64,000 nucleotides of DNA. Origin: JBDWFY01 sp039976075. Its GTDB lineage: Bacteria > Pseudomonadota > Alphaproteobacteria > Rhizobiales > Stappiaceae. The stretch spans positions 1-64,000 of the forward strand of contig JBDWFY010000011.1 of NCBI GenBank assembly GCA_039976075.1, read 5' to 3'. The stretch's first letter is position 1, and each line of letters starts with the position of its first letter. Under the pieces are notes generated by a model. The model searched no databases, was not told the DNA's origin, and saw only the letters and a program-made list of their open reading frames with translations. Below, piece by piece: positions 8,203 to 17,339 of the stretch. Both the position numbers and the translations under genes were made by a program.

Positions 8203-10014
8203 TCACTCCGCTTTTTTCTTTGCCGGCAGATAAAGCGAACCTCCTTCGCGGAACTTGGCAGCCATCACTTCCATTCCCTCTTTCTGCGCCTCTGCCCTGA
8301 TATCGTGGCTTATCCGCATGGAACAGAATTTCGGTCCGCACATCGAGCAAAAGTGAGCGACCTTGTGCGCTTCCTTCGGCAAGGTCTGGTCATGGAAGTC
8401 CCGCGCGGTATCCGGGTCCAGCGACAAGTTGAACTGGTCTTCCCATCGGAACTCGAACCGGGCTCGGCTCAGTGCATCATCGCGGCGCCGGGCACCCGAT
8501 AGTCCTTTGGCCAAGTCAGCGGCATGGGCGGCTATTTTGTATGTGATTACACCGGTTTTGACGTCATCCCGATCGGGAAGCCCCAGGTGTTCCTTTGGCG
8601 TCACGTAACACAACATCGCACAGCCGAACCAGCCGATCATTGCGGCGCCAATGCCACTGGTGATGTGGTCATAGCCCGGTGCAATATCCGTGGTGAGTGG
8701 TCCAAGCGTATAGAAGGGCGCTTCGTGACAGCATTCCAGCTGTTTATCCATATTTTCCTTGATCTTATGCATGGCGACATGTCCGGGACCTTCAATCATC
8801 ACCTGGCAATCCTTGGCCCAGGCGATCTTTGTCAACTCACCCAACGTCTCCAGCTCTGCAAACTGCGCGGCGTCGTTGGCATCAGCGATGGAGCCCGGAC
8901 GTAAGCCGTCGCCCAGGCTGAAAGAGACGTCATAGGCACGGCAGATATCGCAAATCTCGTCGAAATGCTCATAGAGAAAGCTCTCTTTGTGATGGTGCAG
9001 GCACCATTTGGCCATAATGGACCCGCCACGACTGACAATGCCGGTGACACGGTCAACTGTCATGGGAACCATATGAAGGCGCACTCCTGCGTGGATCGTA
9101 AAATAATCGACGCCCTGTTCGGCCTGTTCGATCAACGTGTCTCGGTAGATTTCCCAGCTCAAGTCCTCGGCGATGCCACCCACTTTCTCAAGCGCCTGAT
9201 AGATCGGAACGGTACCGATGGGGACGGGACTGTTTCGGATGATCCACTCGCGAGTGTTGTGGATGTTGCGACCTGTCGAGAGATCCATGACCGTGTCGGC
9301 GCCCCAACGAATGGCCCAGACTAGTTTGTCGACTTCTTCCGCCATTGAGGACGTCACCGCAGACGTGCCCATGTTGGCGTTGATTTTCACCAGAAAATTT
9401 CGCCCGATTATCATCGGTTCGGATTCGGGGTGGTTGATGTTTGCCGGAATGATGGCCCGGCCTGCCGCGACTTCGTCACGAACAAATTCCGGAGTGACAA
9501 AATCTGGAATGATTGCGCCGAAATCATTGCCGTCACGGGGGACGGTGTCTGCTTCTCGCAACTGATTTTCGCGTATGGCGACAAATTCCATTTCAGGGGT
9601 GACCATCCCCGCGCGAGCATACGCGATCTGAGTTACAGCCCTACCGTCTCTGGCTCGCAAGGGTTGTGGTTTGATCGGAAATTCTGGGGTCAGTCACTCG
9701 CCTTTGACAAAGCCGTTATCTGCCGCCTGAATTGTTCGTCCTTCGTAATCCTCAACATCACCCCGACCAATAATCCACTCACGACGTAGGGACGTCAGAC
9801 CCTTGTTGATGTCGTTGGGGATAGTGGGATCGGTGTAGGGTCCGGAGCAGTCATAGACGGGGAGGGGCTGCTCGCCTGCGGTGGGGTGGACAGAGATTTC
9901 GCGCATCGGTACACGGATGTCGGGATGGCGAGTGCCATTGACATATATCTTGCGCGATGCGGGCAATTCATCTGTGGTGATTTTGGGGGTGATGTTGGAA
10001 GTCGGGACAGTCAT
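8203..10014 (-). pseudogene. thiC: thiC (HMP-phosphate synthase) with an in-frame TGA stop
   Basis: ThiC is a radical SAM enzyme converting aminoimidazole ribotide to the thiamine pyrimidine (HMP-P). The reading frame is complete over about 603 codons, but codon 107 is TGA (9694-9696 on the complement). It lies between FVKGE and LTPEFPIKPQPL, in the variable linker where homologues often have arginine, so a single CGA-to-TGA change is likely. Upstream and downstream parts are in the same frame and otherwise look undamaged, including the iron-sulfur motif CSMCGPKFC near the C-terminus. GAGGAG precedes the start and a TPP riboswitch lies upstream. Either the gene is freshly inactivated, giving pyrimidine auxotrophy, or the base is a sequencing error; restart at the TTG at 9660 would lose the N-terminal domain. 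Confidence 0.88.
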
Positions 10015-10129
10015 GTGGCGCTCCTCAAGCAGTTAACTCAAAAAGACACAGACGAATTTTGGCAGGGAAACGGGAACGAATGTCCCTTTTTCGGATCGGT
10101 TTGCCCCTGGTTAGAGCGATGCGACCTAA

Positions 10130-10228
10130 GCTTCCTACGCCAGTATCAACTGGGTCAGGTTCAAAGGGTCGCTTCACCGTGCAAATGCACAATCAGCCTC
10201 TCAGTCCCTTGGGCGGGACCCCCCTGCG
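10130..10228 (-). promoter_or_regulatory. TPP riboswitch (THI element) for thiC
   Basis: On the minus strand the conserved TPP aptamer parts appear in order: GGGGGGTCCCGCCC, CTGAGAGG, then ACCCTTTGAACCTGA and a terminal helix ending in GCGTAGGAAG. It sits 115 bp upstream of the thiC start, the usual place. It should lower thiC expression when thiamine pyrophosphate is abundant. The aptamer core looks intact even though the gene it controls is interrupted. Confidence 0.95.
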
Positions 10229-10303
10229 TTTTTCCGGGGTAGCGCACAGGTGCAATCAGGTCAAGGGAAGTTGTCTCGGGAGCAGCGTTGGAGTGTCCAG
10301 ATC

Positions 10304-10753
10304 TTAAATTTTGAGGTCGTAGGTGACCCAGTTGGTTTGAGAGGCCACGCGGTCATAAAGCCCCCGTGCGCGATAATTGTTTTCTGCGGTGATCCAGCGA
10401 ACCACAGACCAGCCGTTTTTCTCAGCAATGGCTTTCACGCTTGCAACCAAGGCGTCGGCGGCCCCCAGGCCGCGCTTGTCCTGCGAGACGAACAAGTCGT
10501 CCAGGAAGCATCCCGTTGTAGCCATGAGCGGGCGTGCGAAAGAGCGGAAATGGGCAAGACCAACGAGTTCGTTTTCATCAGTTACGGCTACCGCGCCACG
10601 ACATTCTTCGCGCTCATCATGCAACCAGGACCAGACCCTATCGCGCATCTCCGCCGTTTGCTCGACGTTGTAAAAAGCGGCATAGCCTTGATAGAGCCGA
10701 TCCCATTGGTCTCGATCATCAGGACGAACCGGGCGAACAGACACATTGATCAT
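10304..10753 (-). CDS. GNAT family N-acetyltransferase
   Basis: A 149-residue single-domain acetyltransferase of the GNAT fold. The acetyl-CoA-binding segment appears as DDLFVSQDKRGLGAADALV, a version of the Q/RxxGxG/A loop, followed by a C-terminal NNYRARGLYDRVA helix. The start at 10753 is chosen because AGAGGA lies 7 bases upstream; the frame extends 12 codons further into the preceding gene. It is 26 bp downstream of another GNAT gene on the same strand, probably one operon. The acceptor substrate is unknown. Confidence 0.82.
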   Translation of the reverse strand: MINVSVRPVRPDDRDQWDRLYQGYAAFYNVEQTAEMRDRVWSWLHDEREECRGAVAVTDENELVGLAHFRSFARPLMATTGCFLDDLFVSQDKRGLGAADALVASVKAIAEKNGWSVVRWITAENNYRARGLYDRVASQTNWVTYDLKI

Positions 10754-10779
10754 CTTTGATCCTCTTGAATATCTGCGGT

Positions 10780-11448
10780 CTAGCCGCAATCCTGAAGCCG
10801 TAGTTTCTGCTGCCCATCGGTATCAAAATTCGACGGATCCAGCCAGTTCTGGAAACGTTGGCGTAGTTTCGGCCAATCCTTGTCAGTCATCGCAAACCAA
10901 GCCGTATCGCGGCTTACGCCTTTGACGATCATATGCTGCCGAAACGTGCCTTCATACTGAAAACCAAATCGCAGGGCTGCCCTCTTTGAGGGTTCATTGT
11001 CGTTGTTGCATTTCCACTCGAACCGGCGATAACCGAGCTCATCGAAGATGTGCTGCGCGAACAAAAACAATGCCTCTGTCGCTGCGGCCTTGCGGGCAAT
11101 CAACGGCCCCCAGTAGATACTGCCCGTTTCGATCACACCATTGGCGCTGTCGATCCGCATGAAGGTCTGGCGCCCGCCAACAGTGCCACTCTGCTTGTCA
11201 ATGACGGCAAAATAGACCGGATCGGTGCTGTTCATTGCGGTGTTCACCCACTCTGTAAAATCATCCGGATCGCTGGGGGCATATTCAGACAACCACATAA
11301 ACCGCTGGTGCGCATCGGGAATTGCGGATGCTGCATACAGTTCTGCGGTGTGAGATAGCGACAATGGTTCAAGTCGAACAAACCGCCCCTCCATCACTAT
11401 TTTTGAGGGACGTTTGCACGGTGTCCAATGGCGCATGTCTTCCGGCAT
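10780..11448 (-). CDS. GNAT acetyltransferase, RimJ/RimL-like
   Basis: A 222-residue acetyltransferase of the RimJ/RimL group that acetylates protein N-termini or small amines. Seen are the family opening GRFVRLEPLSLSHTAELYAA, the central GSIYWGPLIARKAAATEAL acetyl-CoA region and the closing FGFQYEGTFRQHMIVKG with DTAWFAM. Homologues of this size are often annotated as transferases of the RimJ/RimL protein N-acetyltransferase COG. GGAG precedes the ATG by 8 bases. It is the first gene of a two-gene acetyltransferase operon. Confidence 0.85.
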   Translation of the reverse strand: MPEDMRHWTPCKRPSKIVMEGRFVRLEPLSLSHTAELYAASAIPDAHQRFMWLSEYAPSDPDDFTEWVNTAMNSTDPVYFAVIDKQSGTVGGRQTFMRIDSANGVIETGSIYWGPLIARKAAATEALFLFAQHIFDELGYRRFEWKCNNDNEPSKRAALRFGFQYEGTFRQHMIVKGVSRDTAWFAMTDKDWPKLRQRFQNWLDPSNFDTDGQQKLRLQDCG

Positions 11449-11581
11449 CTGGGTTTCTCCAACACTATTTTGAATTCGCTAATGGCTGCCGGGCGCCAAA
11501 TAAAGTGCCAGAACGCGTGTTTCTTGCCGGACCAATGGTTGGGTCAGCGCATTATCCTCAATAACCAGTAACTACTATTGA

Positions 11582-11851
11582 GTGAATTCAACTGAAAATC
11601 CACCGATGGGAGATCCTCTCACACTGGTTCAATCAGACGAACAGAGATGCACCAACCTCTTGGCTGGTTTGACACATAAGATCAACAGGCTGCAGTTTCT
11701 GCATGAGGCAGTACTGGCTACAACAACACAACCAATATGGGATGGTCTGTGCACAAAAATACTTTCAATCTGCGGCGAAATTGCAGCTTTATCCGACGAA
11801 CAGGCAAATAAGAATGCGAATAATCATTCAGAAAGTGGAGTGTTTCAGTAG
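11582..11851 (+). CDS. Small hypothetical protein, weakly supported
   Basis: An 89-codon open frame starting at GTG 11582, with an ATG at 11606 as another start. It encodes a polar, partly helical protein (ILSICGEIAALSDEQANKN) with no motif I recognise. No convincing ribosome binding site precedes either start. It is kept because it fills an otherwise empty interval and has a plausible amino acid mix, but it may be non-coding. Confidence 0.25.
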   Translation: MNSTENPPMGDPLTLVQSDEQRCTNLLAGLTHKINRLQFLHEAVLATTTQPIWDGLCTKILSICGEIAALSDEQANKNANNHSESGVFQ

Positions 11852-12271
11852 ACCAACTCAAATACGGGTGACAACTCTATCATCTATGCTCTAACGATAC
11901 CTCAGCGAGATAATTGTATGCCCAGCAGCAGAAGAGTTCAATGTTGGAATTCCCGAGGCAATAGCCGTAGATTTTCTTCCAATTATTTAGTTCGGAATGC
12001 GTCAATTTGTCGGCTGTTTAGTAGGTAAATAAATCGCCATTGCTAAGCATGCATTTCACATAGACTATGATACAGTGTGTTGTTCGGGAGCTGTCACGGT
12101 GTTAGCAGTAAATTAAAAATTGGAGTTGTTCATAAGTCGGAAATGCAAAAATAAATTCAAATGTGCTTCAATTTTTACCCAAGCCTCATCTGTGAGATAT
12201 TCTATCAATGTAAGAAGAATTCAAACTTAAATTCATGCGTTGTATTAAATTGCGTTAAGTAAATTGTAATA
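11852..12271. other. AT-rich gene-free stretch
   Basis: About 420 bp with much higher AT content than the flanks and no open frame with coding character. It leads into the AT-rich sulfotransferase gene and may hold that gene's promoter. I see no tRNA, terminal repeats or transposase remnant in it. Confidence 0.6.
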
Positions 12272-13039
12272 ATGATGATAAGTGAACTTAAAAAGGCGGG
12301 CTATAAAATAAAAAAAAGCCTATCAAAGAGGGTGCTGTATTTTGATAAAAACTATAACTACAAAAATTTTTATGGAACAGACTGTCTCGCAATTTTTCCG
12401 GAGCTCAATGTCTGTTTTAACAGGATAAAAAAGTCTGGCAACACTAGTACGTGCGCATATCTTTCTGAGATATGCGGGTATCCTGTTTCCGAAACTACAC
12501 CGGAGATGAAGGATAGGATAAAAACGCCATATGATTTGGGGATCGCTGAACTGTTTAAACTGCGAAATTTTCACTCTTTAGTGGTCGTTAGGGATCCCTA
12601 TGCCCGCGCCTTATCCACCTACCTAGATAAAGTGGCCCCAGGGACCAATTTTCTGTTCGCAAAGTGTCCCGGTTTTGGAGACAGAACCGCTGAGGGTTTT
12701 CTTAGGTTTCTAAAGTTTTTGGAGGTCAGTGGAACCAAATTCGATAAGCACTTTTGGCCACAAGTTGATTTTTTATACCAACCAGCTGATCGATTTTCAT
12801 GTGTAGCCAAGCTTGAGTCGCTTACAACAGATCTCGGTGTATTCTTTGAATCCATAGGTGTGCAATCTGAGCTACGATTATCATTTGACCGCCCACATCC
12901 GTTGGAAGCCGCCGAACCAGGCAAGGTTACGAGCGCGCAGAAAAAGCTTACACAATATTACGACGTTGACTGCCACCGCATCGTGGAGGAAGTGTATCGA
13001 GCGGATTTTGATGCATTTGATTATCGGATCAACAGATAG
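12272..13039 (+). CDS. Sulfotransferase family 2 protein
   Basis: Predicted PAPS-dependent carbohydrate sulfotransferase, 255 residues. The 5'-phosphosulfate loop appears as CFNRIKKSGNTSTCAYL and the 3'-phosphate motif as VVVRDPYARALSTYLDK, with the conserved Arg and Ser. The N-terminus is lysine-rich and lacks a membrane anchor. Codons are AT-rich in the first two thirds, unlike neighbouring genes, which suggests recent acquisition, perhaps with surface polysaccharide genes now absent. Two tandem ATGs (12272, 12275) exist and no good Shine-Dalgarno is visible. It probably decorates an exopolysaccharide or lipopolysaccharide sugar with sulfate. Confidence 0.8.
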   Translation: MMISELKKAGYKIKKSLSKRVLYFDKNYNYKNFYGTDCLAIFPELNVCFNRIKKSGNTSTCAYLSEICGYPVSETTPEMKDRIKTPYDLGIAELFKLRNFHSLVVVRDPYARALSTYLDKVAPGTNFLFAKCPGFGDRTAEGFLRFLKFLEVSGTKFDKHFWPQVDFLYQPADRFSCVAKLESLTTDLGVFFESIGVQSELRLSFDRPHPLEAAEPGKVTSAQKKLTQYYDVDCHRIVEEVYRADFDAFDYRINR

Positions 13040-13459
13040 CGCTTTCTGTCAGTTCAGGCCGGGTTGCTGACATCCGAACCTAACATTGGCCATGCCCTCC
13101 AGAACGAGGCTTTTCGCCCCCGTCAACTAATATTGCACATGCCACGATCTATCCGCCAGTCACCTAGTAACCGTTGTATGTTGGCTAAGCGTATGCCGAC
13201 TCTCCGCAATGGGTAATTTGTATTCAGAACCCGCGAACGCGATAACCTCGACAGAGAAACGGGTAAAAGAGGCATTACCGTTAAGCTCTCCCATAATGCT
13301 TCAATCAATGTTGAAAACGCAATTTCGGTTTGACTGCCCGGGAAATATCTTCAAATGTAAGCGCTAATAGACATTGCAAACCAAACACTACCGTCCAAAT
13401 ACTGCCATCCGCCGATTGCCACTCAAATCTGTACGACATGCCGAAAAATGGGAAAATCA
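13040..13459. other. Intergenic region before the molybdenum hydroxylase operon
   Basis: About 420 bp without a supported gene. The last 100 bp should hold the coxM promoter. An imperfect palindrome around TAAGCGCTAA (13360-13369) with a GCGC centre might bind a LacI-type regulator, but it does not match the operator at 18401-18414. Confidence 0.5.
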
Positions 13460-14320
13460 ATGCACTACGCACGTCCGAGTTCAATAGAAGAGGCCACGCG
13501 CCTTCTTGCCGAGGCTAAGGGCAACGCCTTTGTCCTGGCGGGAGGAAGCGATCTGCTGGTCGGAATGAAAAGCGGTTTTGTCGAGCCGGATCTGATCGTT
13601 GATATTAAAACTATCGGTGGACTTGGTGAGATTGAAAAATCCGAGGAGGGCTTCCGGATCGGTGCAGCTGTGCCGTGCTCTGTTATGGGAGAGTCTTCCG
13701 ATTTGAAAAAAGCGTGGCCCGGTGTTGTGGAAGCTGCCAATCTGATCGGCTCCAAGCAGGTACAGGGACGTTGCACGATCGTCGGTAATCTCTGCAATGC
13801 CTCACCCGCCGCCGATAGCGTGCCTGCGCTGGTGGCCGCCGGAGCCAAAGCCGTCGTTGCAGGGCCGGGTAACAGGCGGACCATTGCGATTGAGGACGTT
13901 ACGACGGGACCGGGTAAGACGTCGCTGGGCAAGGGCGAAATCATCGAGGCCGTCCTCCTGGGCAATCGCCCGGCGCGTTCAGCTGATGCTTATCTGCGAT
14001 TTATCCCGCGTACCGAAATGGATATCGCGGTGGTCAGTGCGGGGGTTAATCTGACGCTTGATGGTGCAGGCGTGGTTCAAACAGCCAGAGTGGCGCTCGG
14101 GGCCGTGGCCCCAACCGTGTTGCTGGTTGCCGGGGCCGCCGAAGCCATCATCGGTACAAAGCTGGATGATGAAGCACTGGACAAGCTCCGTGCTGCCTGT
14201 TCAGCAGCATGCAGACCGATCGACGATAAGCGCGGGACGGTCCATTTCAGGAAAAAAGTTGCCGGTGTTCTTGCCGAGCGAGCTGCCAAGATTGCCTATG
14301 AACGGGCGGGAGAAGAATAA
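13460..14320 (+). CDS. Molybdenum hydroxylase FAD-binding subunit (CoxM-like)
   Basis: The medium subunit of a xanthine oxidase-family enzyme, 286 residues. It passes electrons from the iron-sulfur subunit to FAD. FAD contacts are seen in FVLAGGSDLLVGMKSG near residue 30 and in the TIVGNLCNASPAADSVPAL segment near residue 108, followed by the CO-dehydrogenase FAD C-terminal domain. The start at 13460 has GGGA upstream and begins at the usual MHYARPSS; a preceding in-frame ATG at 13448 lacks one. The stop overlaps the next start (TAATG). Order M-S-L followed by a MoaD-like gene defines the operon. Confidence 0.93.
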   Translation: MHYARPSSIEEATRLLAEAKGNAFVLAGGSDLLVGMKSGFVEPDLIVDIKTIGGLGEIEKSEEGFRIGAAVPCSVMGESSDLKKAWPGVVEAANLIGSKQVQGRCTIVGNLCNASPAADSVPALVAAGAKAVVAGPGNRRTIAIEDVTTGPGKTSLGKGEIIEAVLLGNRPARSADAYLRFIPRTEMDIAVVSAGVNLTLDGAGVVQTARVALGAVAPTVLLVAGAAEAIIGTKLDDEALDKLRAACSAACRPIDDKRGTVHFRKKVAGVLAERAAKIAYERAGEE

Positions 14321-14796
14321 TGTCCAGCGTAGCGGTTACAACCACCATCAATGGCGACGAAGTTGAATTCCTCTGCCAATCAGAAGAAACACTGCTGGAT
14401 GTTCTGCGAGACCGTCTGGGAATGACGGGCACCAAAGAAGGCTGTGGAACGGGTGACTGCGGTGCCTGTAGTGTCATTGTCGACGACCGTCTGGTTTGTT
14501 CATGTCTGGTGCTGGGCGCCGAGGCGGAAGGCAGTCGGATCGAAACCATCGAAGGCATGGCGAGCGGCGATACGTTGCATCCGCTGCAGACGAAGTTTCT
14601 CGAACATGCCGCTCTGCAATGCGGTGTCTGCACGCCGGGCTTCCTGCTGGCGGCGAAAGATCTCCTGGAAAAGAATCCCGATCCGACGGAAGAGGAAATT
14701 CGCTTCGGGCTGGCCGGTAATCTGTGCCGCTGCACGGGTTATGACAAAATTGTGCGCGCCGTTCAGGACGCCGCAAGTGAAATGAAGGGAGCCTGA
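14320..14796 (+). CDS. Molybdenum hydroxylase [2Fe-2S] subunit (CoxS-like)
   Basis: The small iron-sulfur subunit, 158 residues. The N-terminal plant-ferredoxin cluster is held by Cys42, Cys47, Cys50 and Cys62 (GCGTGDCGACSV). The C-terminal helical domain carries the second cluster, with QCGVCTPG and LCRCTGY. It overlaps coxM by one base and ends 2 bp before coxL, so the subunits are translated together. All eight cluster cysteines are present, which indicates a working enzyme. Confidence 0.95.
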   Translation: MSSVAVTTTINGDEVEFLCQSEETLLDVLRDRLGMTGTKEGCGTGDCGACSVIVDDRLVCSCLVLGAEAEGSRIETIEGMASGDTLHPLQTKFLEHAALQCGVCTPGFLLAAKDLLEKNPDPTEEEIRFGLAGNLCRCTGYDKIVRAVQDAASEMKGA

Positions 14797-14798
14797 CC

Positions 14799-17063
14799 AT
14801 GAATTTCGATCCCAGTTTTACAGGTCAGAATTTCAAGTCGGTCGGCACACGACCTGTTCGCCCCGACGGGGTAGACAAAGTGACTGGACGCGCCCGTTAC
14901 GGCGCTGATTTTGCAATGCCCGGGCAACTGGTGGGACGCATTCTCAGAAGTCCGCATGCCCATGCCAAAATCAACAGCATAGACACGTCAAAGGCGGAAA
15001 ACCTCAAGGGTGTCAAGGCTGTGATTACAGCTGCTGATCTGCCGGATCTGACAGGCGGCAAAGGAGACATGTACGATGTTCTCGATAATTGCATGGCTCG
15101 TCATAAGGCCTTTTATGATGGTCATGCTGTGGCTGCTGTGGCGGCGATCGACGCCCGTACGGCCCGGGAAGCTCTGAAGCTCATATCAGTTGACTATGAG
15201 GTGTTGCCTCATGTGACTGACGTCGACGAGGCGATGCAGTCTTCGGCGCCTGTGTTGCACGACACGGTGTTCACTCGGGGAGTGGATCCTAAACCGGCCA
15301 AACCCTCCAACATTGCCAAGCGAAGCCAGTACGGCCATGGCGATGTCGATGCCGGTTTCGAACAGGCGGACTTTATTGTTGAACGCAGTTTCAGGACTGA
15401 GCAGACACACCAAAGCTACATTGAGCCCCATGCCTGCGTGGCAAGCGTCAATTCCGATGGTACAGGGGACCTTTGGGTTTGTACCCAGGGCCATTTTGTT
15501 TATCGCCAGCACTGCGCCGAGCTGCTGGGAATGGACATTTCCAAATTACGTGTCACCTCCTCGGAAATTGGCGGCGGATTTGGTGGTAAAACCCATGTAT
15601 GGGCCGAACCTGTTGCGCTTGCTCTTTCACGCAAGGCGGGCCGACCGGTAAAGGTTGTCATGTCGCGCGAAGAAGTGTTCCGCGCTTCAGGCCCCACCAG
15701 CGCCACGTCCATCGACGTTAAAATCGGGGCGACGAAGGATGGCCTTATTACAGCGGCTTCGGCCACACTGCGCTATTCCTGCGGCCCTTACAAGGGGATG
15801 TGGGCGGAACTGGGCGCAATGACTTCTTTTGCCTGCTACGACCTCAAGAACGTTCAGTCGGTTGGGTTTGAAGTGCTGGTCAACAGACCTAAAACGGCCG
15901 CTTATCGCGCGCCGTCTGCTCCGATGGCCGCTTTCGCGGTCGAGAGTGTCGTGGATGAATTGGCACATAAGATTGACATGGATCCCGTGGCGTTCCGAAT
16001 CCAGAACGCGGCCAGCGAAGGCACGAAAGCCTCCTACGGTCCTGTCTACGGACCGATCGGCATCGGACCGACACTTGATGCGGCACAGAAGCATCCGCAT
16101 ATGAGCGCACCCCTTGGTAAGAACCAGGGGCGCGGCATGGCCTGCGGGTTCTGGTTCAACTTTGGCGGTCAGACGTGTACCGATCTCAATATCGGCCCGG
16201 ATGGTACGGTAACGCTGTCGGTTGGCACCGTTGACGTGGGCGGCTCGCGTGCCTCGTTATCGCTGGTGGCGGCCGAGGAACTGGGCATTCCCTATGAGCA
16301 GGTCAAGGCCGTCATAGCCGATACCTCGACACTTGGTCACAACGACATGACCGATGGCAGTCGCGGAACGTTTTCTTCCTCAATGGCCACGATTTTCGCC
16401 GCGCGAAACGCCATCAAGGTAATGAGAGAGCGGGCTGCAAAGATGTGGGACATCCCGGTCGACGACGTCATCTGGGAAGATGGGCAGGCAAAAGCCAAGG
16501 CTGATAAATACGATAATCTGTCATCACTTTCCGTGAAGGAAATCGCGGCGAAGGCTGCAAAGACAGGTGGTCCTATTGCCGGTCACAACGAGATCGTTGC
16601 CGATGGTGCCGGAGTCTCGTTTGCAACCCATATCTGCGATGTTGAGGTGGATCCTGAGACCGGTGCCACAAAGGTAGTGCGGTACACTGTGATACAGGAT
16701 GCAGGCAAGGCGGTGCATCCGACCTATGTCGAGGGGCAGTATCAGGGCGGCGCTGCGCAAGGCATCGGATGGGCTCTCAACGAGGAGTATATTTACGGTG
16801 AGGATGGACGTTTGCAAAATGCCGGCTTCCTCGACTATCGGATACCGGTTTGTTCCGATCTTCCGATGATTGACACGCAAATCCTTGAGATCCCCAATCC
16901 CAATCATCCTTACGGTGTACGGGGTGTTGGCGAGACGTCGATTGTGCCGCCGCTGGCAGCCATCGGCAATGCCGTGTCCAATGCGGTCGGCGTTCGCATG
17001 AGCCATATCCCCATGTCGCCGCCACGTATCCTGGCCGCTCTCGAAGCAGAAAAGGCAGGCTGA
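14799..17063 (+). CDS. Molybdenum hydroxylase large subunit (CoxL/XDH family)
   Basis: The molybdopterin-cytosine-dinucleotide catalytic subunit, 754 residues. MoCo-binding blocks are GGGFGGKTHVWAEP (about 257-270), AYRAPSAPMAAFAVES (about 367) and GVRGVGETSIVPPL near 705, whose Glu is the catalytic base. The active-site loop is not the AYRCSFR of form I CO dehydrogenase nor AYRGAGR of form II, so CO is not the likely substrate; an aldehyde, N-heterocycle or aromatic acid is more likely. The enzyme is cytoplasmic. Close context is a MoaD-like gene, a LacI regulator and a TTT uptake operon, which suggest an imported organic substrate. Confidence 0.9.
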   Translation: MNFDPSFTGQNFKSVGTRPVRPDGVDKVTGRARYGADFAMPGQLVGRILRSPHAHAKINSIDTSKAENLKGVKAVITAADLPDLTGGKGDMYDVLDNCMARHKAFYDGHAVAAVAAIDARTAREALKLISVDYEVLPHVTDVDEAMQSSAPVLHDTVFTRGVDPKPAKPSNIAKRSQYGHGDVDAGFEQADFIVERSFRTEQTHQSYIEPHACVASVNSDGTGDLWVCTQGHFVYRQHCAELLGMDISKLRVTSSEIGGGFGGKTHVWAEPVALALSRKAGRPVKVVMSREEVFRASGPTSATSIDVKIGATKDGLITAASATLRYSCGPYKGMWAELGAMTSFACYDLKNVQSVGFEVLVNRPKTAAYRAPSAPMAAFAVESVVDELAHKIDMDPVAFRIQNAASEGTKASYGPVYGPIGIGPTLDAAQKHPHMSAPLGKNQGRGMACGFWFNFGGQTCTDLNIGPDGTVTLSVGTVDVGGSRASLSLVAAEELGIPYEQVKAVIADTSTLGHNDMTDGSRGTFSSSMATIFAARNAIKVMRERAAKMWDIPVDDVIWEDGQAKAKADKYDNLSSLSVKEIAAKAAKTGGPIAGHNEIVADGAGVSFATHICDVEVDPETGATKVVRYTVIQDAGKAVHPTYVEGQYQGGAAQGIGWALNEEYIYGEDGRLQNAGFLDYRIPVCSDLPMIDTQILEIPNPNHPYGVRGVGETSIVPPLAAIGNAVSNAVGVRMSHIPMSPPRILAALEAEKAG

Positions 17064-17308
17064 TGGTCGAAGTCGCCCTCTGGGGCGCGCTTGGCGAGGC
17101 GACCGGAGGTAAGGAAAAACTCGACATTGAGGCCAAGGACATCCGGGAGCTGTTCCGCAAACTGGCGGAACAGTATCCTGGCCTTGAGCCCTTCATCGAA
17201 CAAGGCATCGCCGTGTCTATCGATGGCGTGATTTATCGCGACTCGTGGTCAAAGGAATTGCCTGCAGGCGCAGAGATTTACTTGCTGCCGCGTCTTGCTG
17301 GGGGATAG
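17063..17308 (+). CDS. MoaD/ThiS-like sulfur carrier protein
   Basis: An 81-residue beta-grasp protein ending in PRLAGG; the C-terminal Gly-Gly is the site that carries thiocarboxylate sulfur in MoaD and ThiS. It overlaps the large-subunit stop (TGATG). A MoaD-type protein at the end of a molybdenum hydroxylase operon may supply sulfur for molybdopterin dithiolene formation or for the terminal sulfido ligand of this enzyme. Family assignment is from the fold pattern, size and Gly-Gly end; the partner is inferred from position. Confidence 0.8.
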   Translation: MVEVALWGALGEATGGKEKLDIEAKDIRELFRKLAEQYPGLEPFIEQGIAVSIDGVIYRDSWSKELPAGAEIYLLPRLAGG

Positions 17309-17339
17309 AGGGGAAGAGGGAAGAGACGTTCACAGCCGC

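Noticed and set aside
13123..13308. Minus-strand frame in the gap before the molybdenum hydroxylase genes
   Set aside because: Checked as a possible transposase remnant; I could not match it to any family.
14799..17063. Aerobic CO dehydrogenase
   Set aside because: The active-site loop is AYRAPSAP, not AYRCSFR or AYRGAGR, so CO oxidation is unlikely.
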